45,015 nt of DNA from Fidelibacterota bacterium SCGC AAA160-B08. Its GTDB lineage: Bacteria; Fidelibacterota; Marinisomatia; Marinisomatales; Marinisomataceae. Under the pieces are notes generated by a model. The model was not told where the DNA came from. It ran no database searches and saw only the letters and a list, made by a program, of their open reading frames with translations. The stretch is from positions 1 to 45,015 of the forward strand of contig AQSD01000008.1 in assembly GCA_000402755.1 (NCBI GenBank), given 5' to 3'. Numbering within the stretch: the first letter of the stretch is position 1; the number at the start of each line of letters is the position of its first letter. This document shows positions 33,722 to 43,904 of this stretch, one piece after another. The translations under genes and the position numbers were made by a program.

Positions 33722-34426
33722 CTAAGTTAACTGAAAAATAACAAATATATCATAAAATGAATGAGTAATAGCCGTAATACCAAAACCTCTACTTATGTAT
33801 AAAAATCCTAACAGTATTCCAGCAATAAATCGAACTGTAAATGCATTTTGAGTAAATACCTCTCCCCCTGTAAAGTGAAATAAAGAAAATAGGATAGCTG
33901 ACAATATTAATGCGAAGAATAATGAGGAAAAATCACTCATTGATTTAAAGATAAATTTCATTAATTGATAAAAAATATAAAGTGAAAATACCCTAAAGAT
34001 TAACTCTTCATAAATTCCAGCTCCAAGTGATAAGATTAGATTGAAATATATGTTTTCAACAGAAGAATCCATCAGGTAAAGACTCATGCTTCCAAGTATA
34101 AAAAATAATATTAAAGCATAGAAAAAAGATTCGACTAACATTATAAATAAATAAGACTTATGGATCTTAAAAGAATCATATTCTTTTTTCTGATAATAGG
34201 CTATACCAAGAAATATGAATAAAAATAATGTAGATACTACATAGAAAATATCAAATCCTAATGTAGAAATAGCGTTCTCTATTAATACATCAGCGCCATT
34301 TTTAATATAACTAAACTCGGTATCTCTCATTAAAAAAATTCCTAATTCATATATTAGGAAAATAGGTAGGGTAATGACAAAGCTATAGAAAGGAGATTTA
34401 GATTTTTTAAAGTAATCTTGGATCAT
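33722..34426 (-). CDS. CPBP-family intramembrane (CAAX-type) metalloprotease
   Basis: The 234-residue protein has about seven membrane helices. The three CPBP motifs are present: EELIFRVF (EExxxR, about 139-146), FSLFHF (FxxxH) near residue 185, and HSFYD near 222. These supply the glutamate and histidine metal ligands of Rce1-like proteases. The physiological target is unknown. It starts one base after lepA on the same strand. Confidence 0.88.
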   Translation of the reverse strand: MIQDYFKKSKSPFYSFVITLPIFLIYELGIFLMRDTEFSYIKNGADVLIENAISTLGFDIFYVVSTLFLFIFLGIAYYQKKEYDSFKIHKSYLFIMLVESFFYALILFFILGSMSLYLMDSSVENIYFNLILSLGAGIYEELIFRVFSLYIFYQLMKFIFKSMSDFSSLFFALILSAILFSLFHFTGGEVFTQNAFTVRFIAGILLGFLYISRGFGITAITHSFYDIFVIFQLT

Positions 34427-34427
34427 A

Positions 34428-36212
34428 TCAAATTTTTAAAACAGCTAATAATGCTTCTTGTGGAACTTCGACTCTTCCAATCATTTTCATTCTCTTTTTT
34501 CCTTTTTTTTGCTTCTGTAATAATTTATTTTTTCGAGTTACATCTCCGCCATATAATTTTTCAGTTACATTCTTTCTAAACGGAGCAATATTAGTACGTG
34601 CAATTACTCTAGTTCCAATAGATGCTTGAATTGGGATCTGGATTTGATGTCTAGGAATTAACTCTTTGAGTTTTTGACAAAGAGCTAACCCTCTATGATA
34701 AGAATCTTTCTTTGAACAAATCATCGACAAAGCATCTACAGGCTCTTTATTAATAAGAATATCAAGCCTATCTAGCTTACCTTCTCTATATTCTTTAAAA
34801 GTATAATCAAATGAAGCATATCCTTTTGATCCAGATTTGATACTGTCATAAAAATCAAATAATATTTCACCTAAAGGTAGCTCATAAATTAACTGGACTT
34901 TAGAGCTAGAAAGATAAGAAGTAGATTTATATTTTCCTCTCTTCTCTTGGCAAATCTTCATTACATTTCCAATATAATCTACTGGAGTTAAGATCTCTGC
35001 AGTAACAATTGGCTCCATAATACTTTCTAATATTTTTGGCTCTGGCAACAAGGCAGGTCGCTGTACTTCAATTTGACTACCATCTCTAAGATTTGCTAAA
35101 TACTTAACATTTGGACTAGTAGTTACAATTGAAAGGTTAAATTCTCTTTCAAGTCTTTCTTGTATAATTTCCATATGTAATAACCCTAAAAAACCGCATC
35201 GATATCCAAAACCTAACGCATCACTTACTTCCGGCTCAAACACAAGAGAAGCATCGTTTAGTTTTAATTTTTCAAGCGCAGTACGTAAGTCATCATATTC
35301 CGCAGAATCGGCTGGAAATAATCCTGAAAATACCATTGGTTTAATTTTTTGAAAACCAGGAAGTGCGTCCTTACATGGCTTATTCACATTTGTTATTGTA
35401 TCGCCTGGCAGAACATGTTCTATATCTCTCACATTTGCAATGATATAACCTACTTCTCCAGCTTGTAAGGAATCAGATTTTTTTCTATCGATTACAAAAT
35501 GACCGACTTCATCAATATCATAGTAAGTATTGTGGGAAAAAAATTTAATCTTACTGCCTCGACTTATAGATCCTTCATAAACGCGAATATAAGCGACAAC
35601 GCCACGATATTTATCATAAATTGAGTCAAAAATTAATGCTTTAAAGGCATCATTTTTTGGAGGTTCTGGTGCAGGAATTTTATGAATGATAGTATCAATT
35701 ATTGACTGAATACCTTCTCCAGTTTTAGCGCTAGCAAGCAATATATCTTCTTTGTCACAGCCTGTAAGCTCAATAATTTGATCCGTTACATTTTCAATAT
35801 CTGCATTAGGTAAATCTACTTTATTGATTACTGGAATGATTGTTAAGTCATTACCTAGGGCTAGTAAATAATTAGTAACAGTCTGAGCTTCAATACCTTG
35901 TGCGGCATCAACAATTAATAGTGCTCCTTCGCTGGCAGCTAATGTTCTAGAGACTTCATAAGTAAAATCAACATGTCCTGGAGTATCGATAAGATTTAAT
36001 ATATAGTTTTCATATTTAATTCGAATTGAATGACTTTTAATCGTGATACCTCTTTCACGCTCTAACTCCATATTGTCTAGAACCTGAGCTTTCATATTTT
36101 TTTTAGAAATAGTACCAGTATCTTCAAGAAGCCTATCTGCTAAAGTTGATTTCCCATGATCAATATGGGCAATAATACAAAAGTTGCGAATTAAGCTGAT
36201 ATCATTCATCAA
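34428..36212 (-). CDS. lepA: Elongation factor 4 (LepA), ribosomal GTPase
   Basis: This translational GTPase acts on the ribosome during initiation or after translocation faults. At 594 residues it has normal length. The P-loop AHIDHGKST is at 15-23, with RERGITIKSH, DTPGHVDF and NKVDLP following. The LepA-specific C-terminal domain includes GFGYRCGFLGLLHMEI and ends with KKGKKRMKMIGRVEVPQEA. The start overlaps nadE by 11 bases. Confidence 0.98.
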   Translation of the reverse strand: MMNDISLIRNFCIIAHIDHGKSTLADRLLEDTGTISKKNMKAQVLDNMELERERGITIKSHSIRIKYENYILNLIDTPGHVDFTYEVSRTLAASEGALLIVDAAQGIEAQTVTNYLLALGNDLTIIPVINKVDLPNADIENVTDQIIELTGCDKEDILLASAKTGEGIQSIIDTIIHKIPAPEPPKNDAFKALIFDSIYDKYRGVVAYIRVYEGSISRGSKIKFFSHNTYYDIDEVGHFVIDRKKSDSLQAGEVGYIIANVRDIEHVLPGDTITNVNKPCKDALPGFQKIKPMVFSGLFPADSAEYDDLRTALEKLKLNDASLVFEPEVSDALGFGYRCGFLGLLHMEIIQERLEREFNLSIVTTSPNVKYLANLRDGSQIEVQRPALLPEPKILESIMEPIVTAEILTPVDYIGNVMKICQEKRGKYKSTSYLSSSKVQLIYELPLGEILFDFYDSIKSGSKGYASFDYTFKEYREGKLDRLDILINKEPVDALSMICSKKDSYHRGLALCQKLKELIPRHQIQIPIQASIGTRVIARTNIAPFRKNVTEKLYGGDVTRKNKLLQKQKKGKKRMKMIGRVEVPQEALLAVLKI

Positions 36213-37800
36213 AATGATTCACTATCGGCACTCTTCTGCCCATTCCAAATGCTTTCTTACTTATACGCAATACGGGTGCAGCTTGTCTTCTTTTATGCTC
36301 ATTACGATTGATTCTTATAGCAATATCACCTAGATCAGTATCGGCTATATCATTTGATATATTTTCACCCAATACTACCTTATCAACAATAGGACTAATT
36401 AAATCATAGTCAAACGGATCTACTTGATTTGGAGCTAATTCGGCAGATGGTGGTTTTGAAATAGAGCTATGAGGAATAATATTCTTAGATGTTTTATTTT
36501 TCCATTTTGCAAGATTATAAACTTCGGTTTTAGATAGATCTCCAATAGCCGATAATCCACCACTCATATCTCCATAAAGAGTACAATATCCTAGTGCGAG
36601 CTCTGTTTTGTTACCTGTAGAGAGGACTAAGCAACCAAATTTATTAGAAAATGCCATTAAGATATTTCCCCTAATTCTTGACTGAATATTTTCTTCGGTA
36701 ACATCACTTTCTAGCCCTTTAAATTTAGGACTAAGCACATCTAGATATTTCTCAAATAATTCATCTATATCTACTGTATCAAAATTAGCATTTAAGTTTT
36801 CAGCTAATTCTTTTGCATCAGTTTTACTATGTTCGCTAGAGAATCGTGAAGGCATCGATATCAAATAAACATTATCTGATCCAAGTGCATCAACTGCAAG
36901 ACATGCTACCAGAGCAGAATCTATTCCACCGCTTAGGCCTATTACTGCTTTTTGATGACCTGTTTTAGAAAAATAATCCTTAACTCCGAGCGTTAGAGCT
37001 CTATAAATTTCACTATCATTTTCTACCTTACGACTATCTAGTAAACTAGAATTTGTATCGACAATTACTAAATCTTCTTCAAAGCTTTTTCCTTCAGCTA
37101 TTAATTTCATATCTGAGTTAAATACCATAGAATTTCCATCAAATATAAGCTCATCTTGTCCTCCAACGAGGTTGCAATAAATAAAAGGGCAATTAGCATC
37201 TCCAAATTTTTCCATGATTAAATCTTTTCGTACATTTTTACGATTCTTATGATATGGAGAAGCAGAAATATTAATAATGAGATCAGGATTCATTTGAACA
37301 ATCTCATCAGAAAGCTTTCTATCATAGTTGTCTTCCCATAGGTCTTCACATATTTGTACAATACACTTCAAGCTCGTATCATTAATATTGATTGTAAAAT
37401 CACCGATATCAATACCGTTTTCAAAGTAGCGATTTTCATCAAATACATCATAATTAGGTAAAAGAATTTTATTATAAGTTTTAACTATCCTTCCATTCTC
37501 ACAAATTGCAGCTGAATTAAATAATTTTCCGTCTTTTTGATCAACAAATCCTACTATACATGGAGAAGAAACCTCTTTAGAAAAATTGTCTAATACTTCT
37601 AAATTTTTTTTAATAAAAGATTCTGAAAAAAGTAAATCTTGTGGAGGATATCCTGTAATTACCATCTCAGGAAATACTACTAGATTTGCTCCGCTATCAA
37701 TAGCCTTATTATAACTATCTAATAGCTTTTCATAATTGTAGTCAAAATCTCCTAAAATAGGATTAATCTGACATAGGCCGACTTTTATTGATTGAGGCAA
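36202..37800 (-). CDS. nadE: Glutamine-dependent NAD+ synthetase
   Basis: This enzyme converts nicotinate adenine dinucleotide to NAD+ using ammonia released from glutamine. The 532 residues have an N-terminal nitrilase-like glutaminase with Glu45 (VVFPEMVITGYPP), Lys111 (YNKILLPNYDVFDE) and Cys151 (VQICEDLWE), then a synthetase domain with the PP-loop GLSGGIDSALVA near 280 and LALGYCTLYGDMSGG. It overlaps the LOG-family gene by 16 bases and lepA by 11. Confidence 0.97.
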   Translation of the reverse strand: MPQSIKVGLCQINPILGDFDYNYEKLLDSYNKAIDSGANLVVFPEMVITGYPPQDLLFSESFIKKNLEVLDNFSKEVSSPCIVGFVDQKDGKLFNSAAICENGRIVKTYNKILLPNYDVFDENRYFENGIDIGDFTININDTSLKCIVQICEDLWEDNYDRKLSDEIVQMNPDLIINISASPYHKNRKNVRKDLIMEKFGDANCPFIYCNLVGGQDELIFDGNSMVFNSDMKLIAEGKSFEEDLVIVDTNSSLLDSRKVENDSEIYRALTLGVKDYFSKTGHQKAVIGLSGGIDSALVACLAVDALGSDNVYLISMPSRFSSEHSKTDAKELAENLNANFDTVDIDELFEKYLDVLSPKFKGLESDVTEENIQSRIRGNILMAFSNKFGCLVLSTGNKTELALGYCTLYGDMSGGLSAIGDLSKTEVYNLAKWKNKTSKNIIPHSSISKPPSAELAPNQVDPFDYDLISPIVDKVVLGENISNDIADTDLGDIAIRINRNEHKRRQAAPVLRISKKAFGMGRRVPIVNHFDE

Positions 37801-38243
37801 TTTTTAACTTCACCGATTAATGAACTAATAGAATCTACTGGTATTGAATTTGCAACATCCCAGCTATTATATGAAATAAGTGGCTTATCTTGAGCCAATG
37901 TAAATGCTATCTCACTTAAAGTTCCATAAGCTCCAGAAATCGCAACTCCAACATCGCAGTTATAGCTAATTAATGCATTCCTTGTAATATCAAGTCCTGT
38001 TGAAATTGGAATAGATAAAAATTCATTTCCAGATTGAAAATCTTTGTCTTTAAGAATTCCGATACATACACCATTATTCATTGAAACTCCCTTAGCGATA
38101 GCCTCCATAACTCCTTCACCTCCACCGCAAAATACTAACCAATTTTCATTGGCCATTTGCTTGCCAATTTCTACCGTGTCGTTATAAATTTCTTCAGTAA
38201 TATCTCTTCCGCCAAAAACGGCTATTCTTCCTGCAAATTTCAT
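37785..38243 (-). CDS. LOG/TIGR00725-like nucleotide-binding Rossmann protein
   Basis: The 152-residue protein starts with IAVFGGRDIT and has the family loop VFCGGGEGVMEAIAKG, later GAYGTLSEIAFTL. These belong to the lysine-decarboxylase-like/LOG superfamily (TIGR00725 branch), whose relatives cleave nucleotide monophosphates. The usual PGGxGTxxE box reads SGAYGTLSE, so phosphoribohydrolase activity is uncertain. Its ATG overlaps the asnS stop by one base (TAATG), and its stop lies inside nadE. Confidence 0.82.
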   Translation of the reverse strand: MKFAGRIAVFGGRDITEEIYNDTVEIGKQMANENWLVFCGGGEGVMEAIAKGVSMNNGVCIGILKDKDFQSGNEFLSIPISTGLDITRNALISYNCDVGVAISGAYGTLSEIAFTLAQDKPLISYNSWDVANSIPVDSISSLIGEVKNCLNQ

Positions 38244-39532
38244 TATGGCTCCAATCTTCCCATGGTCCTAGGGAAAGGAATAGTTTGTCTGATGTGATCA
38301 ATTCCACAGACCCAAGAAACCATTCTTTCTAATCCAAGACCAAATCCTGAATGAGGTACTGAGCCATACTTTCTTAAATCTAAATACCACTTAAAAGCGC
38401 TTATTGGCAGATTGTGGTCTTCAATACGTTTTACTAATACATCATAGTTGTCTTCCCTTTGAGCTCCACCAACTATTTCACCATAACCTTCCGGCGCAAT
38501 AACATCAACTCCCAAAGCGTACTTATCAGATTTATCTCTTTTCATATAAAATGCTTTCGTTTCATGAGGCCAAGAATGAACCATTACAGGCTTATCAAAT
38601 TGTGCTGCGATCATTTCTTCGTCTGGTGCTCCAAAATCGCTTCCATATTCAAATTCATGATTGTTTTTATGTAGAAGATCTACAGCCTCATCATAAGATA
38701 TACGTGGGAATGGAGATGAAATATTAGATAATTTTGATACATCTCTTTCTAAAATTTTTAATTCATCAGAACAATTATCTAGAACATCTTTTATGATATA
38801 GGACATAAATTCTTCAATAATATCCATATTTTGATGTATATCACAATATGCCATTTCAGGCTCAACCATCCAAAACTCTGTTAAATGTTTTCTAGTTTTT
38901 GATTTCTCTGCTCTAAAACATGGGCCAAAACAATATGTTTTTCCAAATGCCATAGCAGCAGCTTCCTGATATAATTGACCGCTTTGAGATAAGTATGCAG
39001 AACGATTAAAATAATCTGTCTCGAATAGTGTAGTTGTACCTTCCACTGCATTGCCTGTAAAAATAGGTGAATCTACCAATACAAAATCTCTATCATCAAA
39101 GAAATTTCTAATTGATCTAATCAATCGTTGTCTGATTTTTATAATGGCAAATTGCTTTTTTGATCTTAGCCATAAATGTCTGTTGTCCATCAAAAAACTT
39201 ACTCCATGATCTTTCAATGCAATTGGATATTCTTCAGATATATGAACTACCTCTATGTCGGTGACAAGTATTTCAACTCCACTATCAGATCTAGTATCTG
39301 CTTGTACAGTTCCTTTAATTTTTAATGAAGATTCTTGAGTTAGTGTACTTTCTAGAGCAAAGACTTTCTCTGATACGTCATTTTTTGATACTACGCATTG
39401 CACATATCCTGAACCATCTCTTACAATTACAAACCAAATTTTTCCAATAGATCTTATATTGTATACCCATCCATTAACTTGGACTTCTTTTCCAATAGAA
39501 TTTTTTAAATTTTTAACGCTTATTTCGCTCAT
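38243..39532 (-). CDS. asnS: Asparaginyl-tRNA synthetase
   Basis: This class II synthetase charges tRNA-Asn. The 429-residue length is typical of bacterial AsnRS. It has an N-terminal OB-fold (VQVNGWVYNIRSIGKIWF), motif 2 FRAEKSKTRKHLTEFWMVEPE, and motif 3 GFGLGLERMVSWVCGIDHIR with the ending IPFPRTMGRLEP. AsnRS rather than AspRS is supported by the absence of the GAD insert and by the C-terminus. It lies four bases after lptE. Confidence 0.97.
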   Translation of the reverse strand: MSEISVKNLKNSIGKEVQVNGWVYNIRSIGKIWFVIVRDGSGYVQCVVSKNDVSEKVFALESTLTQESSLKIKGTVQADTRSDSGVEILVTDIEVVHISEEYPIALKDHGVSFLMDNRHLWLRSKKQFAIIKIRQRLIRSIRNFFDDRDFVLVDSPIFTGNAVEGTTTLFETDYFNRSAYLSQSGQLYQEAAAMAFGKTYCFGPCFRAEKSKTRKHLTEFWMVEPEMAYCDIHQNMDIIEEFMSYIIKDVLDNCSDELKILERDVSKLSNISSPFPRISYDEAVDLLHKNNHEFEYGSDFGAPDEEMIAAQFDKPVMVHSWPHETKAFYMKRDKSDKYALGVDVIAPEGYGEIVGGAQREDNYDVLVKRIEDHNLPISAFKWYLDLRKYGSVPHSGFGLGLERMVSWVCGIDHIRQTIPFPRTMGRLEP

Positions 39533-39536
39533 AACT

Positions 39537-40106
39537 TTACCAGGTTGAAAGAACTGTGTTCACAATATCAACTGCAATTTTATTAATTGCAACATTAATC
39601 GCCAATTCTCTTGAATCTCCAAATTCATCGCTATCATCTGCATCAATAACACCGTCATTGTCATTATCTAATCCGTCTGAAGAAGGGTCATTATCAATAC
39701 TGTATGTTCCGAATGCAGAAAATGTTTTTTCAAACAATTTGCTATCATCTTCATTATCAATCCAAGAAACTCTTACAGATAGTGAGAATCTGTATTCACT
39801 AACTTGTTCATTATTATTAAATGCATAAGGACCATCTGAAACAGAGACTACTGATCCGTCAATAACGCTATCGCTATCAATATCATTTGTTATTTTTATA
39901 ACATTTTGAATACTAATTTGTTGAACAATCTCTGAAGTCAGCTTTTCCGATAACTCAAATTCTGGTGTATCATTGACAAACAATGGAATAGAAACATTGC
40001 TAATATTTGCAGGAATTGATCCTGCCATAGAATAATAAGCACATCCAAATAATAAAAAAATTAGATGGAGACTAATTACTTTTGTTAATCTTTTTTTCAA
40101 TTCCAT
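39537..40106 (-). CDS. LptE-like LPS-assembly lipoprotein with an acidic insert
   Basis: The 189-residue lipoprotein has lipobox LLFGC (Cys22) and the LptE-type start SMAGSIPANISNVSIPLFVN, then LSEKLTSEIVQQI and VIDGSVVSVSD. LptE proteins plug the LptD outer-membrane LPS translocon. Residues 138-164 form an acidic insert (DGLDNDNDGVIDADDSDE) resembling thrombospondin type 3 or dockerin calcium-binding loops, before a C-terminal helix. It overlaps the sigma-54 activator by 35 bases, a neighbourhood I recall from Bacteroidetes. Confidence 0.8.
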   Translation of the reverse strand: MELKKRLTKVISLHLIFLLFGCAYYSMAGSIPANISNVSIPLFVNDTPEFELSEKLTSEIVQQISIQNVIKITNDIDSDSVIDGSVVSVSDGPYAFNNNEQVSEYRFSLSVRVSWIDNEDDSKLFEKTFSAFGTYSIDNDPSSDGLDNDNDGVIDADDSDEFGDSRELAINVAINKIAVDIVNTVLSTW

Positions 40107-41277
40107 AATCGTTTATTTTTCTATAAAGAGTTCTTTCGCTCATATCTAATGATTTTGCAGCAGCTCTTCTATTGTTATTAAAGTGTTCTAATGTACGAAT
40201 AATCATCTCTTTTTCTAAGTCTCTAGTATTAAATGCGCCAATAGCATCTCCTTTGATCAAATGATCATTATCCAAGCTACTAATTTCATTATCTTGAATA
40301 CGATTTTCAAAATTTGCATTTATATTTCTAGGAGAATTTAATGCGGAAAAATCAGATTGTTTTAGCAATAATTTTAGATCTTCAACATCTTGCCTTAAGA
40401 ATAATAATTGTCTTAGAATCAATTCTCTTTCTGCTTGATCTGGATCTCTATTCACTAAAACAGGTAATGCGGTATTATCAGAAAAATCAGTCATATTTTC
40501 ATTTTCTAATTGCCTTTCAATGATTTCGCCTGTAATTCTTTCACCTTTTTGTAAAATTAATACACTCTCAACAAAATTTCTTAATTCTCTTACATTTCCA
40601 GGCCAATCACATTTTTGCATTACCTTGATTGCTTCCGGAGTAAATCCTTTATACTTAATACTGTTTGTTCTGCTAAACTGTAATGCAAATCTATCAACTA
40701 GCAATCGAATATCACTCTTTCTTCTTCTTAATGGGGGCAGGTTAATTGTAACAGTTTTAAGCCTATAGTAAAGATCTTGTCGAAATTTTCCCTCTTTGAC
40801 AAGTTTTGCCAAGTCTTTATTGGTTGCAGCTACAACTCTAGTATCTGTTTTTTTTGATACAGAATCTCCCACTCGCATATACTCACCGGTTTCTAAAACT
40901 CTTAACACTTTAACCTGAGTTTCTAAGGGCATATCTCCAATTTCATCAAGAAATATTGTTCCCTTATCTGCAGTTTCAAAATAGCCTTTTCGAGATTCGT
41001 TGGCATCTGTATAAGCACCTTTTTTATGTCCAAATAATTCGCTTTCAATGATACCTTCTGGAATAGCTCCACAATTAACAATAACTAGCTGCTTAGATGA
41101 TCTTTTACTTCCTAAATGTATTGCCTTACTTATAAGCTCTTTTCCTGTTCCAGATTCCCCGTTAATTAAAACAGAAATATCTACATCTGCAACCTGACCA
41201 ACCATATGCAAAACATGCTTAATCTCATCGCTTTCGCCAATAATTCCTGCTTTTTGTTTAATTAATTCAATATTCAT
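40072..41277 (-). CDS. Sigma-54-dependent activator without receiver domain
   Basis: The 401-residue protein starts directly with the AAA+ domain: Walker A GESGTGKE near 40-47, Walker B GTIFLDEIGDMP, and the arginine-finger region YYRLKTVTINLPPLRRR. A C-terminal Fis-type HTH follows (about 360-395, NNRRAAAKSLDMSERTLYRKI). No response-regulator receiver is present, so control must come from elsewhere, as in PspF. The sigma-54-contacting loop reads GAYTDA (87-92) instead of GAFTGA. It is coupled to lptE and stands 10 bases after uvrB. Confidence 0.93.
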   Translation of the reverse strand: MNIELIKQKAGIIGESDEIKHVLHMVGQVADVDISVLINGESGTGKELISKAIHLGSKRSSKQLVIVNCGAIPEGIIESELFGHKKGAYTDANESRKGYFETADKGTIFLDEIGDMPLETQVKVLRVLETGEYMRVGDSVSKKTDTRVVAATNKDLAKLVKEGKFRQDLYYRLKTVTINLPPLRRRKSDIRLLVDRFALQFSRTNSIKYKGFTPEAIKVMQKCDWPGNVRELRNFVESVLILQKGERITGEIIERQLENENMTDFSDNTALPVLVNRDPDQAERELILRQLLFLRQDVEDLKLLLKQSDFSALNSPRNINANFENRIQDNEISSLDNDHLIKGDAIGAFNTRDLEKEMIIRTLEHFNNNRRAAAKSLDMSERTLYRKINDYGIEKKINKSN

Positions 41278-41287
41278 AGTTAACCTC

Positions 41288-43289
41288 TTAGCTGCTTATC
41301 CTAATTTCTTTATCTAATTTCTTTATTTCATCTCTTAAGTTTGCTGCCTTTTCAAATTCTAAATTATCAGCAGCCTCTAGCATTTCTTGTCCAAGCATTT
41401 CTAGAACAATTTTTTTATCTTCATTTAAAAATCTATCTGTTTTGACATCTCTTTTAATTTCAATTTCTCCATCTCTAAATGATTCAGCTACACTCGTAGC
41501 TTCCATTATTTCATCAATTGATTTTTTAATCGATGTTGGAATGATATTATTTTTTTTATTGAAGGCTAGCTGAATAGCTCTCCTTCTGTCAGTTTCGTCA
41601 AGTAGGTACTGCATTGAATCTGTAATTCTATCAGCGTATAAAATAACCTTACCATCTATGTGTCTAGCTGCTCTACCAGAAGTCTGAACGAGAGAACTTT
41701 TAGATCTTAAAAATCCTTCTTTGTCTGCATCTAAAATTGCAACAAGAGAAACTTCTGGAAGGTCAAGCCCTTCTCTTAATAAGTTAATTCCTACTAGTAC
41801 ATCAAATTCCCCTAAACGCAGATCTCTTAAAATTTTTACTCTTTCAATAGTTTTTATCTCAGAATGAAGATATCTGACTCTGATTCCCTGAGTGCTTAGA
41901 TATTCAGATAGATCTTCTGACATTTTTTTAGTTAAGGTAGTAACTAGACATCTCTCTTTCTTTATAGTACGAATCTTTATTTCACTAATTAGATCATCAA
42001 TTTGACCAAGAGACGGCTTGACTATGACCTCAGGATCAACTAAACCTGTTGGACGATTAATTAATTCTGTTACTGCTCCAGAAGATAATTCTAATTCTTT
42101 TTGCGCTGGTGTTGCAGAGGCATAAATTACCTGATTTTGAATTGCTTCAAACTCTTCAGCTTTAAGCGGCCTATTATCGTAGGCAGCTGGCAATCTAAAT
42201 CCATGCTCAATTAAGTTTTCTTTTCTTTTTCTATCTCCATTATACATACCTTTTATCTGCGGAAGAGTTACATGGGATTCATCGATAACAGTTAAAAAGT
42301 CTTTAGGAAAAAAGTCTATCAACGTTGAAGGTCTTTCACCTTCCTTTCTTCCATCAAAATATCTAGAATAATTCTCAATACCTGAACAATAACCTATCTC
42401 ATCAATCATCTCTATATCAAAATTAGTACGTTGAGTTATACGCTGTTCTTCTAAAAAATTTTTCATTCTTATTGAAAAATACTACTCTATCTTTTAAATC
42501 TTTTTTTACCTCTTTAATAACTTTTTTATTTTTTGATTTATCGGATACAAAATGTCTTGCAGGAAAAAGATTTGATTCATCAACTTCTTCTATTTCTTCT
42601 CCTGTCAATGGGTCAAAAATGACGATAGATTGAATAGTATCTGAGAAAATATCAACTCGAACAGCTTTTTCTTCATATGCTGGAAATATTTCAAAAATAT
42701 CTCCCATAATTCTAAAATTACATCTCTCCAGAACTTGATCATTTCTCTTATAATATATGTCAATTAGAGCCTCTGTAAGGCCCCTGCGACTTATTGGATT
42801 ATTTTTTTTCAAATTGACTACTTGGTTCTTCCATTCTTTCGGAGAACCTAATCCGTAAATACATGATACTGAACTAACGACAATAACATCTTTTCTTTGC
42901 AATAATGAACTCGTGGCTTTTAATCTTAATCGATCAATTTCCTCATTCATTGAAAAATCTTTTTCTATAAAAGTGTCTGTGATAGGCATATATGACTCTG
43001 GCTGATAATAGTCATAATAACTAATAAAATACTCTACTGCATTATTAGGAAACAAGCTCTTAAACTCGCCATAAAGCTGTGCCGCTAAAGTTTTATTATG
43101 AGAAATAATTAATGTAGGTTTTTGAATTTCTTCGATCACCTTACCCATCGTATAGGTCTTACCAGAGCCAGTCACTCCCAACAATGTCTGATGATTTATT
43201 TTATTTTTTATACCATCAACAAGTTCGTCAATTGCTCCGGGCTGATCGCCTGATGGTTGAAAATCTGAAACTAATTTAAAGTCTGCCAT
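41288..43289 (-). pseudogene. uvrB: Excinuclease ABC subunit B with a one-base frameshift
   Basis: UvrB is the damage-verifying helicase-like subunit of nucleotide excision repair. The N-terminal part has Walker A GVTGSGKTYTMGK and the hairpin YYDYYQPESYMP; the C-terminal part has ASATPAQKELELS, LREGLDLPEVS, QTSGRAARH and a UVR motif. The frame breaks at about 42453-42463 on the coding strand within AAAAATTTTTT: one T too many separates FFNKNEKF from LEEQRITQRTNFD. Removing it gives 666 residues, the usual length. Loss of uvrB is unlikely in such a compact genome, so a sequencing error is favoured. Confidence 0.93.
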
Positions 43290-43352
43290 ATTGTCTAATA
43301 AATATAATATCTATTGATATAAAAAACAATTTATAAAGTATGACAATAAGTT

Positions 43353-43904
43353 TTATTTTTTAGAGCCTAATGCAAAAAAGAAACGTAAGTAATCTAACAA
43401 ACTAAGGAAGAGTAGAATCGCAGAAATTATAATTAAATATTCTGTTAAGTAGAAAAATTGTGTGAAATCTAGAGCATGTATTGACAAAGCAACACCAAGA
43501 AAACATACTCCGGTTTTACCTACTATATTAGAACCATATATCTTGTCTATTTTTGGTAAATAGATAAGAGAAAATATTAAAATTGTTATTTGTCTAACAA
43601 AGTAGAAGATGCAAAACCAATCAGCAATATCTCCTCTTCTATTTAATAAAATTATAAATGCAAACAAAGTTGTACCATCTGCAATAGGATCTAATGTTTT
43701 TCCCAACTCTGAATGCTGATCCAACTTTCTTGCAGCTACTCCATCTAAAAAATCTGATAATAAGGAAATAAATAATATTATATAAAAATAAACTTTCATA
43801 TCAAGATTGAAGGTGATAATCATTGGAGGAATTAATAAAAATCTTACATAAGTAATTAAATTGGGGACAAGAAAAATATCTTTATATTGGAATAATTTAC
43901 TCAT
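43353..43904 (-). CDS. CDP-alcohol phosphatidyltransferase (likely phosphatidylglycerophosphate synthase-type)
   Basis: The 183-residue membrane enzyme has the complete CDP-OH-P motif DFLDGVAARKL followed by GKTLDPIAD (D-x2-D-G-x2-A-R-x8-G-x3-D-x3-D) and about five membrane helices. It transfers a phosphatidyl group from CDP-diacylglycerol to an alcohol. Size and motif fit PgsA, but other family members cannot be excluded. Its ATG overlaps the waaA stop by four bases (ATGA), so the two are coupled. Confidence 0.9.
   Translation of the reverse strand: MSKLFQYKDIFLVPNLITYVRFLLIPPMIITFNLDMKVYFYIILFISLLSDFLDGVAARKLDQHSELGKTLDPIADGTTLFAFIILLNRRGDIADWFCIFYFVRQITILIFSLIYLPKIDKIYGSNIVGKTGVCFLGVALSIHALDFTQFFYLTEYLIIISAILLFLSLLDYLRFFFALGSKK

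Noticed and set aside
42453..42463. Programmed ribosomal frameshifting in uvrB
   Set aside because: No precedent in this family is known to me, no downstream stimulatory hairpin is evident, and a one-base homopolymer error explains it more simply.
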